Origin: Vanessa cardui
Lineage: Eukaryota > Arthropoda > Insecta > Lepidoptera > Nymphalidae
NCBI RefSeq assembly: GCF_905220365.1
Contig: NC_061126.1
Span: 11,222,001 to 11,286,000, forward strand
Reading direction: 5' to 3'
DNA length: 64,000 nucleotides
Numbering within the stretch: position 1 is the first letter of the stretch; each line of letters opens with the position of its first letter. Shown here one piece after another: positions 10,688-22,262 of this stretch. Below the pieces are notes generated by a model. It was not told the DNA's origin and searched no databases. It saw only the letters and a list, made by a program, of their open reading frames with translations. Both the position numbers and the translations under genes were made by a program.

Positions 10688-11654
10688 AATTAAATGATAA
10701 TTTTCTCACACAGTCACGTATACTCTTAGATTTTGGTTCTGGTTATTTCTACTGTCTTGAAACAACTAAGAATATATTGTATATACATTTTATTTATTTT
10801 TTTATATAAAAGAGCGGGACCATCGGACACATTCACTTACTAGGTTTTGGTGCCTAACTTGTTATAGATTAAGCCCTTTAGGTGTAAATTCTTGTCAAAT
10901 ATTTGATTTATTTGCTTATTTAGTTGAACATTAATTGGTGGAAAACCCGAGGTCGTTCAGTGGTACATACGAATTTATGTAATCCTTTCTTTGAACTGTC
11001 TATAACATATGACTCGTAGTTATTGTTTAATTATTGTGTCGGCTGTTTGGATAGGGACCTGTTAATGTGGAGCAATTATGGTTCCAATTACGTATATTAC
11101 ATACATACATATAACCTTTAATATATTAATATTTTAACGCGTAAAATACTATGAGATCTGTTTGGTAACCTGATTTCAACATATTCAAATAAAGAAACTC
11201 TTTAATTTTATATCATAGATTATATCTAAAATAATATGATGACTATGTCTAATATGATTATAAATTAATTATATCTGATGTGTAAGATTATAAATTAATT
11301 ATATCTGATGTGTAATTACTTGGCTTTTGAACAATTTATTACGTTATAATTAGGTTTCAATCAGTACATACAGAAAATTTAAAGATTGTATGATTTTGTA
11401 AGATATTAGTCTACCTTACAAATCGTCACATAACAATCTATACAAATATCAAGCAAGCAAGCTCGTCGGGTTCGATAACACCCATAGTCAGTGTGTCTGC
11501 TAAACAAAGATAATTCTATGTAGTAGGTAAAGGTTAGCCAGTATAAGTATTTGTATTTGCGTAATATGCGCCAACAAACGGTGGGTTTCGTGTTATTTGA
11601 GTATCAAATAATAATGAATGGTTGGTACAATTATTTATATGGCAAGTAAACAAT
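10688..11654. other. No gene recognised; contains a short tandem duplication
   Basis: AT-rich DNA. The only structure I see is a 30-base tandem duplication at 11256-11314, listed separately. Confidence 0.4.
11256..11314. repeat. Two-copy 30-bp tandem duplication
   Basis: gattataaattaattatatc plus tgatgtgta occurs at 11256-11284 and again, identically, at 11286-11314. The identity suggests a recent local duplication. Confidence 0.85.
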
Positions 11655-12300
11655 GTCGTAGTTAGGCGGACGGCAAATGGGCCACCTCATGTTAAATGAG
11701 CCCACCGCCTATAGACATCTCTCTGTTTGAAATAATTACCATCCCGTACTTCACCAATGCGCTGCCAGTCTTGAAAACTGAGATGTCAGATAAGAGATAG
11801 TCTTTTGTATCTGTAGTTACACTGGTTCATGTCAGTACTCTTAAAACCGGAAAACCGCAAAACCCATTGCTGCGTGGCGGCATAGTAGCCGATAAATGCA
11901 TGGTATTACGTATAGTACGACACAACTTAGATGTCGCATCGGCAAAATTCGTAAAACCGATCACATCCGAATTAAGTACGCTATCCCAAATTATCTATAT
12001 TTATTTTTCACGCGAATATGATCTTTGCACAAACGTAATAACTTGTAATATCATATGACCATATATATTCGTCAATTTGACGCGTCAATGTACATGCTCT
12101 TGCTTTCTCTGACGTGTGAATCTATAGCGACGAATAGCGTCGAATGGCGCGATAGGGAGCTATTTCTATTGGTTGTGTAAACCGGCAGTAATCGATTTTA
12201 TTTTCATTCCATTGCATTTTCCGATGCTACATCTAATTTGTGTCCTACTATACCTACATAGACGGGGTTGCACAAATCCCTACCACCAAGTAATATAATT
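11655..12300 (-). mobile_element. SINE-B copy split by FB-1 element
   Basis: On the plus strand 11660-11905 carries reversed SINE-B: gcggacggcaaatgggccacc, then accaatgcgctgcc, tctgtagttacactggttca and gtggcggcatagtagccgat. The head of the same SINE resumes at 12251-12298 as tacctacatagacggggttg and cacaaatccctaccaccaag. Between the two parts lies a complete FB-1 foldback element. The join falls at the ggtacc of the SINE, so FB-1 moved into an existing SINE-B. Confidence 0.7.
11911..12251 (-). mobile_element. Foldback/MITE element FB-1, copy 1
   Basis: The left end tatagtacgacacaactta and the right end taatttgtgtcctactata are inverted. The complementarity continues inward through gatgtcgcatcgg and its partner ccgatgctacatc. 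The interior (cgtcgaatggcgcgatagg, ggagctatttctattggttg) matches copies 2 and 3 in reverse orientation. No protein is encoded. The element is about 340 bases. The superfamily is not assigned because no clean target duplication is visible. Confidence 0.75.
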
Positions 12301-13209
12301 TGATGATGATTCTTTATACTCATACTATATATAAAAGCATGTATATATTCATATTTGTCATTGCCTTTTTAATTTTCATTAAAAAATTAGGATTCGCGTG
12401 CTTAAAACTTGTGTCATAAGAGTTAGCATAGGCGTTGTTTTTTTATAAAACTTTGTTACATGTTTGCCTGTAAACGTATTCTAGGGAGCTATTATGCAAC
12501 TTCCACATCTGCAACGGTCGCTATAAATCACGTTGGACGGGTGTGCGACGTGAAATCTTTATTAGTGCTAACTTTCCATACATGACTCCCTGGGTCCTCG
12601 TTTAGCTTATGAATTGTTTTCATAGTAATTTGGTTACGTAGAACTGTTTCGTTACAGAGTAAACGATTAAAAGTATATTATTTTAAGTATGTGTAATGTT
12701 GGACTTATACCTGGGTAATTGTTGTTAAATGAGGTTTTATCACTGTTATGTATTTAATAATAAATAAATAATTTGTTATTTATTATTCAATCCAAGTTAT
12801 TCAACAATTAAAAGAAATTCTTGATAAATGATTATTCAATTATTCTAGTAAAATACCGGTTAGTGGAAATACATACATGTGGCATAATTTATCATCTATA
12901 TTTCGATATACTTATTTAATTTAAAACATGATTACGTGATGCATGTTGAAATAGATTGAGAGCCAGTCATCGGCAGACTTACTTACAGTAGCAAGCTTCA
13001 TATTACTGTCAGGTATACTGCTTCATCTGCTGTTGGTGTAATGGCGGTTCACTATTCCAATCGAGAGTTCCTTTGAGCGTGCCATGAAGTCGAAAAGCAT
13101 GAAAATCGACTTTCAAAACGTGATCGCAGCAATGGCCTTTTGATATCTTAAAATATATAAAAAATATATAGCGAAACATCAATGGCAGACAGTTACTCCG
13201 GTTCCTTCT
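12301..13209. other. No gene or repeat recognised
   Basis: AT-rich DNA. A somewhat GC-richer part at 12480-12620 and another at 13010-13140 match nothing I recognise and have no open frame of note. Confidence 0.4.
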
Positions 13210-13212
13210 ATA

Positions 13213-13480
13213 TCTTCTATCTACATATATAAAAATGGCAAGTCCTGACTGACATATTCATAATCGCCGAGCGTAAAGTAATAAAGTTAGGGACTTTATA
13301 TTTGGTAAATAGGATCAATTTATTGATTAGACACCTACTAAGAAAGGAATTTTGGAAATTCTACCCCTAAGGGGGTAAAATAGGGGTTTAACGTTTGTAT
13401 GACAGTCCGTCATTTTTAACGTTACAAACATGAAATTTTATTTTCTTAATAATATTATTTTTATAGGTACGTATATAAAT
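13213..13480 (+). mobile_element. Helitron-like 5' end fragment
   Basis: It begins near tcttctatctacatatataa, preceded by A, and runs through atggcaagtcctgactgac, cgccgagcg, attctacccctaagggggta and tttttaacgttacaaacatg. A 5' TCTAT start followed by a short tract and tgactgac-type repeats is characteristic of lepidopteran Helitron 5' ends as I remember them. No CTAG 3' end is seen, so the copy is incomplete. It is a different family from the large Helitron at 55-64 kb. Confidence 0.55.
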
Positions 13481-14099
13481 GCATTTGGAATGACTTCTCT
13501 GTCACACGTCTACTCTGTACAATGTTTAATATAAGTTAGTTCTACAAATTAATTAATGGTCTGCGCAGGGCGATTACAACTACAATGATATGAACGTTTA
13601 TCGCAAACTAGATAATTGTGATACAACCTAGCGTTGTTGCCCCGAATTTAGAATCATAACTTGCGAATAATTATTTTAAAAATAATTACTTATGGTAATT
13701 TCATTTTTAAAATGAAAAGTTACAGTTTTCATTTTAATCAAACAAAATATTCTCTATATAATTTATATACTTTTGATTCGAGTTCGAGGTTGTTAAACAA
13801 ATTTTGAGTAGTTGTTTCTTCGGTTTATCTTTAAAGCTCAGAGTTAGTAAATTGGCTATTTTACAGTACCGTATTTTGGACAAAAAGAAGTTCCATGGTT
13901 CGTGTGTCTGATCTTCTGAGGTTTTACTGTGGCATCTGTCAATCGGACACATATGTAATTTATTACATCTCATCGTATCTTTTTGGTCACAAGAATATGA
14001 CGTCTGTGACCCCTCCGTCTGCGACAGCACCAGTGACCTCCGTCTACCTACGTTACAATTTTACGATCTTATCTTTAACCCTTTCGTAGATCCTTTTTT
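13481..14099. other. No gene recognised; two short opposed frames
   Basis: A 98-codon minus-strand frame at 13734-14030 and a 64-codon plus-strand frame at 13895-14089 overlap. The minus one contains CDQKDTMRCNKLHMCPIDRC, which has four spaced cysteines and one histidine, but no named domain. Its C-terminal half is low in complexity. Neither is supported as a gene. Confidence 0.3.
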
Positions 14100-14430
14100 T
14101 AAATCTTCAGAAAGGTACTCGGTACCCTGTGGGGAAAATCGTGTCATGTGGGATTGCTAAGCACTAAAACAGATCGGTTGGGCTGCAGGAACGTATTGAT
14201 ATTACTCACACGCGGCCCTTTGCGTGCAGTGGTCCGCTCATAGTTCGGCAAAGTTTCCTTGATAGCGCGCTTGGCAGCGCGAGGCCATCCAGGCTGAAGT
14301 CCTCCTCAGGGTCACGCGAACTTCCAAATTGCGAGTCCACGGCTCCATTTTATGTAGACTCTTTTACCTGTGCGAAAACGTAACCAGCAACTCGTATGAT
14401 AGATGTCCTTTCCAAGGCTCCTGCAACCCT
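14100..14430. other. GC-rich block of unknown origin
   Basis: This ~330-base block is clearly less AT-rich than its flanks (cacgcggccctttgcgtgca, gcgcgcttggcagcgcgagg). On the minus strand one frame is open for about 45 codons beginning WPRAAKRAIKETLPNYERTT; on the plus strand another is open for a similar length. No family is recognised. It may be a worn coding fragment of a retroelement, an exon of a host gene or a regulatory island. Confidence 0.3.
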
Positions 14431-14869
14431 GGTTATTTGATTAAAACATTGTTGAAGTTCGCAAATATTATACACATATCACAATAATTGTATTTGGCAA
14501 AATTGTTGCCTGGATACTAGAAGTTAAAGCATTCCCAACGAGAATGCTTACATAATTCCGAATGAATATTCTACTTACAGAAACGATTGTCTTTCGTGAC
14601 TTATTTTCAGTTTAACAACAAGACAAATGCCTTTTCATGACAACGATAAATCAAATGAAGTTGATTTTTGATTGTTGATCAAAGATAATAAAGTAAGGAC
14701 GGATTTAACTTCATTTATATAACGTCGCATCAATTAGATTCATAAAACAGAAAGCGCTTATCAATGTTTCACCACAAAGTATTAATAAGTTTAAATTAAA
14801 TAATGATCAAAATATCCTTCAATCGACTCAGCTGTTACAAACAATGTTGAAACGTTTCGCAAGCAATTC

Positions 14870-14958
14870 AATTAAATGTAAAGCTACTACTGGTTCAGAA
14901 TATTGATTATACAGAACAAAATTGGCAAGTAACATAACAGTTCAATTATTGATAATTA
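14870..14958 (-). mobile_element. LINE 3'-end repeat (family C), short fragment
   Basis: The plus strand gtaaagctactactggttca, gaatattgattatacag and ggcaagtaacataacagtt match the middle of family C in reverse. Both ends are lost. Confidence 0.45.
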
Positions 14959-14959
14959 T

Positions 14960-16120
14960 TACCGTACTTATGTTGTAATTGATTTCATTCAAATACTACT
15001 TGGAAATTTTGAAATAAAACTACATACAATTTTTACATTTACACGACTATAATACAACATCTACGAGTATAATATGTGAATTAATCATTTATACATAAGA
15101 CATTGTCAAAATGGTCGTGTAGCTAGAAATGTGAAATTAAAATTGAAATGAGGAAATCATGTGTATCTAATGTGGATTGGAGCAACGTGTTGAAATAAAT
15201 TCCAAAATTCGAAACTCCTTAAAAGAGTTTGGGCATAATAGGAATCGTACTTTCAAAGATTGTACGAGATTATATGAGATATTCTTTCCAAGCAGAGGAA
15301 ATTTACGCACTCTAAATTTACTTATTAATAACAAAATGCAGTGTCATTTTATTGTGCATATTTCAATTATCATTAAGTAACAAAATAATTAAATATCATT
15401 TTATTATTCAGATCAATATTTTTGTTATTATTTGCTGGTTGAAACACCCCTCGCTTAATCAGTTTGCACGCAACAAATAGCTGTCGATGCATATGTAATA
15501 GACGCAATACGTAGTCCATTAATACGGTGAAACGTATGTACATATTGTGTACAATGCATTATGTGCGACCCACCGAACTAATAAGTCGAATAATATATTA
15601 TCGTTATTAACTTTTGATTCGAATGCTTTTATGTAATTATATGAACGTTGACAGCCTTTTGTAATTCATATTTATTAATATTCGCTAATTGTATTGATTT
15701 TTTCAATAAAGATATAAACGTAACGATTTGTAAAGATGTATAATGTATAGTATGATAATATTATATAACAGTACTTCGTAAAATTGTAAGGTTGCTTTAT
15801 AATAGACAGATTGTTAAATTGTAAACAGATGTATCGTGTAACGACGATAAATCCTAATATTTTGAATAAGGCGTGTTGAGTCCTGTGTTTATAATGTAAC
15901 TTAAATTGAGTTGTCATTTTAAAAATTATATGCGTCGCTTTTAAATTTACGACAGATTACAGTTTGATTCGATTATCTAAAAAGTAACGGCTTACAACTT
16001 TCCGACGTATATATAAATATATATCCGATAATATTTTTAAAAGATATAACGGAACTAAAATGAGCTTAAATATTCAACGTTATATTTTCTTGTAAACTTT
16101 ATTAATCACAAAATATTCTA
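14960..16120. other. No gene or repeat recognised
   Basis: AT-rich DNA. The part at about 15450-15600 is a little more complex (acgcaatacgtagtcc, gcgacccaccgaactaat) and could be conserved noncoding sequence, but this is only an impression. The frames at 15177-15380 and 15675-15917 have no recognisable motifs. Confidence 0.4.
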
Positions 16121-16123
16121 AGA

Positions 16124-16460
16124 GTATTTTAATTAATCCAACAACAAAGCGATCGGTGACGACACGAGCTAATTGCCTGGCTCAGTGAGCGCAGGGTAAC
16201 AATGAAATGTCATTGTGGTAACGCTAAGGGCTTCACCACACTGAAGCATGGAAGCTTTAAGCTATATTTGCGATAATATATATCAACTTTCTGTAAATTA
16301 AGTTTTCGAATGTATTTTAATTATTTCAAAAGCAAAGCTGATGACGCAAGCTAATTTTCTGGTTCAGTGAGCGCATAGTAACTATTAAACTCATTGTGGC
16401 AGAGATAACGACATTATTATACTGATGAACGAAACGCTGAGACCATATTATCTCGACATA
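16124..16460. repeat. Diverged tandem duplication of ~182 bp
   Basis: Two direct copies follow each other. Copy 1 (from about 16125) has tattttaattaatcc, agctaattgcctggctcagt, gagcgca, tcattgtggta. Copy 2 (from about 16313) has tattttaattatttc, agctaattttctggttcagt, gagcgca, tcattgtggca. Corresponding landmarks are about 181-188 bases apart. The copies differ at many sites, so the duplication is old. No third copy was seen upstream or downstream. Function is unknown. Confidence 0.7.
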
Positions 16461-17310
16461 CTTATACGGCGTGGAAATTGGAGATGGGACAGGAAGGCAT
16501 AATAACATTTGAAACGTTAAGAAAGCAGCCCATTTATTTTTAAGATAGTTGGACTTAAATTTTCAAATTTTTGATAATAAGTTTAACGATTTTTTTATAC
16601 TTTATTTTTAATTTCAATAAAACTTTATTCTTATAATGAAATTAAAATATTCGATTAAAAATAAAATTGAAATGAATATATTCGTTAAATTTCACATAGT
16701 TTTATTATTCTAGAAAGAGATCGATATTAAAATAGCTGACAACGTATGTTTGCAAATATTTAATGCAACTACTGCATAGCATTGCCGAAACCAATATTGC
16801 ATTAGCTGTTTCAGAGGGTTAAAAATCTGGAATATATTTTAATTAATAAAAGAAATAAATTGTTATGTACAAAAAGGCAGCCAGGAAATCTCATCAAACC
16901 TTTATTACAGCTAAATAAGGAATTAGTAACATTCCATTATATAGATTTTTTTTGGTTCCTGCCATTTCATAACAATTTTATATGAATCAAAGCCTCAATC
17001 GCTCATCCGTATATAGCCATATATAATATATATTATATATGGCTATATAGTATATACCTAGCAGTGAATGTGAAGTGTGGTTTAATCCTTTTCTATATTT
17101 TCTTTTTGGAGAAGAAAAGGAAGGAGGTGTTGATAGCGACAGTAGGTCTAACAGGGTTGAATTTTTGCATTGAATTTATTTTTGAAACTCCGTAGTTTCC
17201 TTATATTAAAAATATGAAAAGAGGTTATTGTAATTACTGTGAAAAAAATAAAATTAATGGTTGAAGTTTATTTGGAAACTCATCAACTAAGAGAGTAAAA
17301 TAAAAAAAAA
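16461..17310. other. No gene recognised
   Basis: AT-rich DNA with one perfect palindrome at 17011-17048, listed separately. A purine-rich run, gagaagaaaaggaaggaggt, lies at about 17108-17128. Confidence 0.4.
17011..17048. repeat. Perfect 38-bp palindrome
   Basis: The 19-base left half atatagccatatataatat and the right half atattatatatggctatat are exact reverse complements with no spacer. The gcc/ggc pairs show that it is more than a simple TA run. Confidence 0.9.
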
Positions 17311-17311
17311 A

Positions 17312-17580
17312 GTTATGGTATAGGTTGGCCAACTGATGTAGTCACCATCACCCATAGACAATGAAGCTGTAAGAAATAGTAACTATTCCTTACGTCGTCA
17401 CTGTGCCACCAACCTTGGGAACTATAACTATAGAAAGATAACTATAAGTATTTAAAGATGTTATGTCCCTTGTGCCTGTAGTTACACTGGCTCACTCACC
17501 CTTCAAACCGAAACACAACAATACTGAGTACTTTTATTTGGCGGTAGAATAACTGACAAGTGGGTGGTATCTAAAGTAGT
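17312..17580 (-). mobile_element. SINE-B copy, near full length
   Basis: On the plus strand tatggtataggttggcc starts the reversed 3' end, followed by caccatcacccatagacaat, aaccttgggaacta, ttgtgcctgtagttacactg, actcacccttcaaaccga, aacacaacaatactgagtac and ggcggtagaat to gggtggtatc. A short insertion with a repeated aactata separates the middle parts. The extreme 5' head is missing. Confidence 0.7.
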
Positions 17581-18157
17581 TTTTGAAAGTCAGAAATATG
17601 ATATTTTACCATTTTTTTTATTTAATATAAAATTAGATGTCAGTATGTTTTAATACATATATATAAATGATCCCATAAGAAGGTGTTTCCAATATATAGT
17701 TGGTATTAAATGTATAGTAATTCGTAATGGCTTCACGCACGCCCGATAGAATATAGGTTGTACATTTTTGTAAAATAAATTACTTTTGAAATTCAATTAT
17801 TTCCTGATAACGCGTCAGATTTTAAATATATCGGATATTCAAGTTTTGAAAAAATGAGAAAATAGCGCAAAATCTGGTGAGTATAACGTTTGACGCAGGA
17901 TTGAAATTGGATATTCTATGGTTTTGAGTTTTGACGTGATCCACCTGCTTACAATCGTGGCACTTAAGACATTCCCGTCGATGATATTATGATATTATGT
18001 AAAAGTGTAAAATTAAAGTGTCATTTCGAGTATTTCATGTACAAGTACGATATCTAACAGCGGAAAAACAAATGAGAATCTATTTATTATAATTTTATTT
18101 TTAGTATATCCATGGTGATATAATTTCAATAAAGTTAATTGCATACATTTTATACTT
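17581..18157. other. No gene recognised
   Basis: AT-rich DNA upstream of the retroelement-like ORF. The protein similarity of that ORF may extend a few codons into this stretch, but I see no clear coding before 18158. Confidence 0.4.
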
Positions 18158-18977
18158 TGGAATGATGATATCCCTAAGGAAGTTACAAAACAAAAACTTT
18201 GGGATTCTTTATTGGTTCACGCGACACTACACAGTTTGACACAAAATTTAACAAGTGCTCAAGACCGTGCCAGGCTTCTAGCGTTATCATTTAAAGAGTC
18301 TAGTCACTGGTTGAATTCATTACCCTGTAAAAATCTTGGGACACTTTTAGATAATGAATGTTTTCGCATATCGATTGGTCTCCGACTGGGAACACCTCTG
18401 TGTTCTGAACACAGATGCCCGTGTGGAAAGGAGGTAGACTTTTTCGGTTTACATGGTCTCTTTTGCCCAAAGAGTTCAGGTAGGCTTTTCCGCCACGGTT
18501 CTCTTAATGACATAATAAAAAGGGCTCTTGCCACCATCGACGTTCCTGCTCTTACTGAGCTTCGTGGAATTAGTTGTGATGATGGTAAGAGACCTGATGG
18601 ATTAACATTGGTTCCCTGGGAACGAGGCCGGGCCCTTGTGTGGGACGCTACATGTGTCGACACGTTGGCATCTCATATCCGAGAAACAATGTTAAGAGCC
18701 GGTGCCGCCGGAAAAAGCTGAAGCCAAAAAAATAACTAAATATTCGTGTATTATATCTAATTACTTTTTTGTTCCATTTGCTGTCGAAACGCTTGGCCCT
18801 TGGAGTAGTGGTGCATAAAGTTTCATCAAAAGTATAACTCCTCGCCTCATTGCCTCCACTGGTGACAGGAGGGCTGGTTCGTTTTTTGCCCAGATGATCG
18901 GAATTGCGATTCAACGGGGAAATGCTGCTAGCATTCTTGCCACCATTCCACGCGGTCAAGATTTATACAGTAACTAG
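18158..18977 (+). pseudogene. Broken retroelement ORF with CCHC and RPD...D motifs
   Basis: The frame is open from at least TGG at 18158 to TGA at 18719-18721, with no convincing ATG, so it is a fragment. Features in order: WNDDIPKEV; a region with LGTLLDNECFRISIGLRLGT; a CCHC knuckle (CPCG at about 18416, then H and C in HGLFC); GRLFRHGSLNDIIKRAL; then DGKRPDG and, 15 residues after the PD, WDAT. One extra A in the A-run at 18712-18716 shifts the frame. In the shifted frame similarity continues (FFVPFAVETLGPW, a TAA stop at 18816-18818, ASTGDRRAGSFF, IAIQRGNAAS) to TAG at 18975-18977. The order CCHC then RPD...D recalls the restriction-like endonuclease region of R2/R4-type non-LTR elements. 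I also know related proteins as uncharacterised repeats in many animals. The copy is inactive. Confidence 0.7.
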
Positions 18978-21900
18978 TTTTAGTTCATATTTGTATATAT
19001 ATATATTTAAGCATTTAATGTTGTTAATTATTATGTTAATAAAAATACTTTGGATATAGGTATACATATCATTACTACAAGAGTTGATTTTTTACCTTAC
19101 CCATTCTATATCTTATTTGGATGTAGTGAAATGACCAAGTCATTTGACTAAGATGTAGAGTTTGTAAAGTTCTACATGAGATCTGATAACTTTTTAACAG
19201 TATGTGTCATATGGTCTCGTACTGGGAGCATTTTATATGAAAATGTTTTTGGTTAGATACATATGTTTTAAACTCGACAACGCTCAACTTTAAGAATGTA
19301 TAATTAAGATTTGAGAGTTTTAAATTTGCATAGAATAACAAAATTAAATATGAAATTGTTGTTGTTCTTATGTTCGTGAATTCAAATGAATGAAAAGTTT
19401 CTTGTTTTTATAATAACATTTATGAGAAGTCATACCTACTACCAGATACTCTTTAAGAAGAAATAATTTTTTTTAATAATACATTTAATTCCCACTACAG
19501 ACATCAGTAAAATTAAAATAATAAAGTCCGTATCATTCTAATACTCTCTCTATTTATTTTAATTTCATAGTTAAAGAAAATTTGCACGTGTAGTTGAGTA
19601 AGTCAAAGCTTGAGCCTCGATTTGTCGTTACTTTGTGTTAATAGTTCGACCGTTTAAATGTAAAATAGTAAAATGTGTTTTAAATTTATCTTAGATTCTT
19701 TGTTCTTATAAATAAAGTTCATGATTATCTACAGAACTTCAGAATTTAGGAGGTAATTTACTTCGTGAACTTTGTCGACAAAACAATTGAGGTAACTAAG
19801 CGTATTCTTAATATTGAACTTGGTCCCTGTTTTCAAAAATAAATTAATATTATTAATATTTAAATTAATGAATACAAATCTCCCTTTTAAATTGGAGGCT
19901 GAAGCATATTTTTCTTCTGAGTTGTAAGGATCGCCGCATCGGCTGTAAGAAGACATAAAACTAGCCAGCTACGACATCCATCATAAACAATATATTTAAA
20001 CAAAGAAAATATTGGTATAGTTCAAAGTGTATACCTTTAATTCTACTGTATGTATAATTGCACGGTAGAAGTTCAATTATTTAATAAAACAAATACTTTA
20101 AAGTTACCTATACCTATATACATATTATGTTATGTTTTATGTTTATTAATCCTGTATTTTCAATGCCTGATTAATTTATCCTGTCTATGGGTAAATGTAT
20201 CTTTATACTTTTTTACAATAAATCAGTTTTCTTTTCGTCGTCTTAGTTCACCGGCCAATACAAATTATATCACTTTATTATTTTATATATAGCCTAATAA
20301 TATTATTACTAAAGGATTCTCTTATACCTAACGGTATGTTATCTACAATAATATCTTAAATTTGCAAAATTATTTGCAGCGTAGCATCTTGAAGAAACAT
20401 GATATTGTTGTGTTTGATTTATTACTTTATCTGTACAGAGTTACAAGTACGATAGTAAGTATTATATTTAGTCTGTGTCTTCATTGAAGAAATTCGGAAC
20501 AATGCGTCAAGTTTCAAAGCAACAGATGTTAGGCTTAATGAAATAAGGGGCCCGATGTTGCCGGGCTCAGCTTCTGCTGCACGTTTCGATAGAAAATTTA
20601 CTAAACTGAAAGCCTGCCATAATTTCATATGAGCGTAATTAAAATTTTCACAAGAAGGCTACATAGTCGCACAAATATTCCTTCTTAATATATTTTTATT
20701 TAAATAATTGTTAATACTTGAGTTACATATTTTTTAAGTAGATATATGTATGAAAATTTAATGATGTGACCATAATCTATGTACACATCCAGTGTATACG
20801 CCACGTGATTGACATAAATTTAAGTGTTATAAGCAGACTGAAATCTTAAAATAAATATATGCTTGTCTTTTTTATGAATTGCAATACAATGAACTGGAAA
20901 CTTTATTGCAATTTTTGTAAGAAGAAAGCAAGTATTTGTTCTTGTATTTCAATATTTGCGGCCATATTCGTGAGTAGTGTTCATTTTTATAAGCCTAGTT
21001 AAACATTATTCTAGTAAATGTTTTTAAAACGTACCCCAAACAATTTTATACGACAAATATTTTCTCTTGAAACGAAATAAAAGATTTTATCTGTGAAAGC
21101 GGTTGTGCCGAGCCTGTAAAACGAATTTTGACCAAAATGTTAATGCGTCTGTCATTTCCAAAGTAAACCTTATTGCTCTCATCGCAGTGATGCGTGGAAG
21201 GTAAATAGGTGGTGGTGTTATTCTAAATATTACTCTAAGAATTAATATTAGCAAAATGAACCTTATTTTGCTTGTGGTAGTGACTCGTTTCCTGTAAATA
21301 ATTGTTGGTAGTTTTGTAAGTAAACATTTCAGTTGGAGGCCAAGTTGTTGCGGCTTGCCGTCTGTGTGTTTGTTAAACAAACACAACACGGACACTGATT
21401 TGTTTGTATAAGTATGTCGATGTACGTAATTGTGTTCTATTATTATAGACAACAATAAATATTTATCTGTATATTATTTAATAACTATTTTTAACATGAA
21501 TGTTACCGAGCCGAGGAGATTTGTTTTCTGAAACGTTTAATTATTTTTTTTATTAAATTTTTATACTTTGTACTAATTTCGAAGAACATTCAAAATTTTA
21601 GATTAATTACAACAAACTAACGCCTGTTGCACCTCTTGCAACTAATATGTAACGAAAATGTTATTTTTTAGTTTTAGAATTGGGTGCAATAAAGAATAAA
21701 TAAATAAATAAATAAATAATAATAGATCACCCGAGATTACTTAGATAGTGATCTATCATAACAAATAATCCACTGTAATCCTAGTGTGTTTTTTGTTTTT
21801 AATTGTTTTATTCGTTTTTATACATCACATACAAATTGTTGATGGTCAATAATATGGTCGATAAGACAACAATATGGCAAATATTAAACGAAAAAAAACG

Positions 21901-22034
21901 TTACTATTTATATCTTTAAAAATTGAATGTAAAATATTTTGAGAAAAGTATAAACCTAAAATAGCCTGATGTTAATTATATTGAAACTATACGTAAGATA
22001 AGTTCCATAATTTGAGTGGATTGACAAGCATATA
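18978..22034. other. No gene recognised
   Basis: Three kilobases of mainly AT-rich DNA. Two minus-strand frames deserve mention. The one at 20422-20628 contains RAAEAEPGNIGPLISLSLTS in a GC-richer patch (20510-20600). The one at 21087-21455 is 122 codons but mostly basic and AT-biased. Neither has a motif I can name. A (AAAT)n run lies at about 21692-21720. Confidence 0.4.
21692..21720. repeat. (AAAT)n microsatellite
   Basis: About seven repeats of aaat occur in the string aaataaataaataaataaat and its continuation, directly after a tgcaataaagaataa sequence. Confidence 0.9.
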
Positions 22035-22262
22035 TAGTTTAAACCTGGGTATGCATCACTGAATTTTAAAATGCATAATGCGTATGTAAATTTCATCTTC
22101 ATACATTTGAAATCACATGTGTCCAAATCCGTTACCCGTATTGGACCATATCGGAGCAGCGTGGTAACTACAACACAAACCAAACCACACCAAACTAACT
22201 CCACAAACAGCCTTGTCTAGCTCTGTAGTCATTTACAGGCTGTTACTTTTACTTACAACCCG
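22035..22262 (+). mobile_element. Old SINE-A copy
   Basis: Diverged landmarks in SINE-A order are ttaaacctgggtatgcatca, ctgaattttaaaatgcataa, cacatgtgtccaaatccgtt, attggaccatatcggagcag, cgtggtaac, and a 3' end tttacaggctgttactttta. A stretch rich in caaaccac near 22178 replaces the normal sequence. The tRNA-like head is missing. The 82-codon minus frame here is a shadow. Confidence 0.6.

Noticed and set aside
21087..21455. 122-codon minus-strand frame as a gene
   Set aside because: It is the longest of the short frames in its area but has no motif, low complexity and no promoter or splice evidence.
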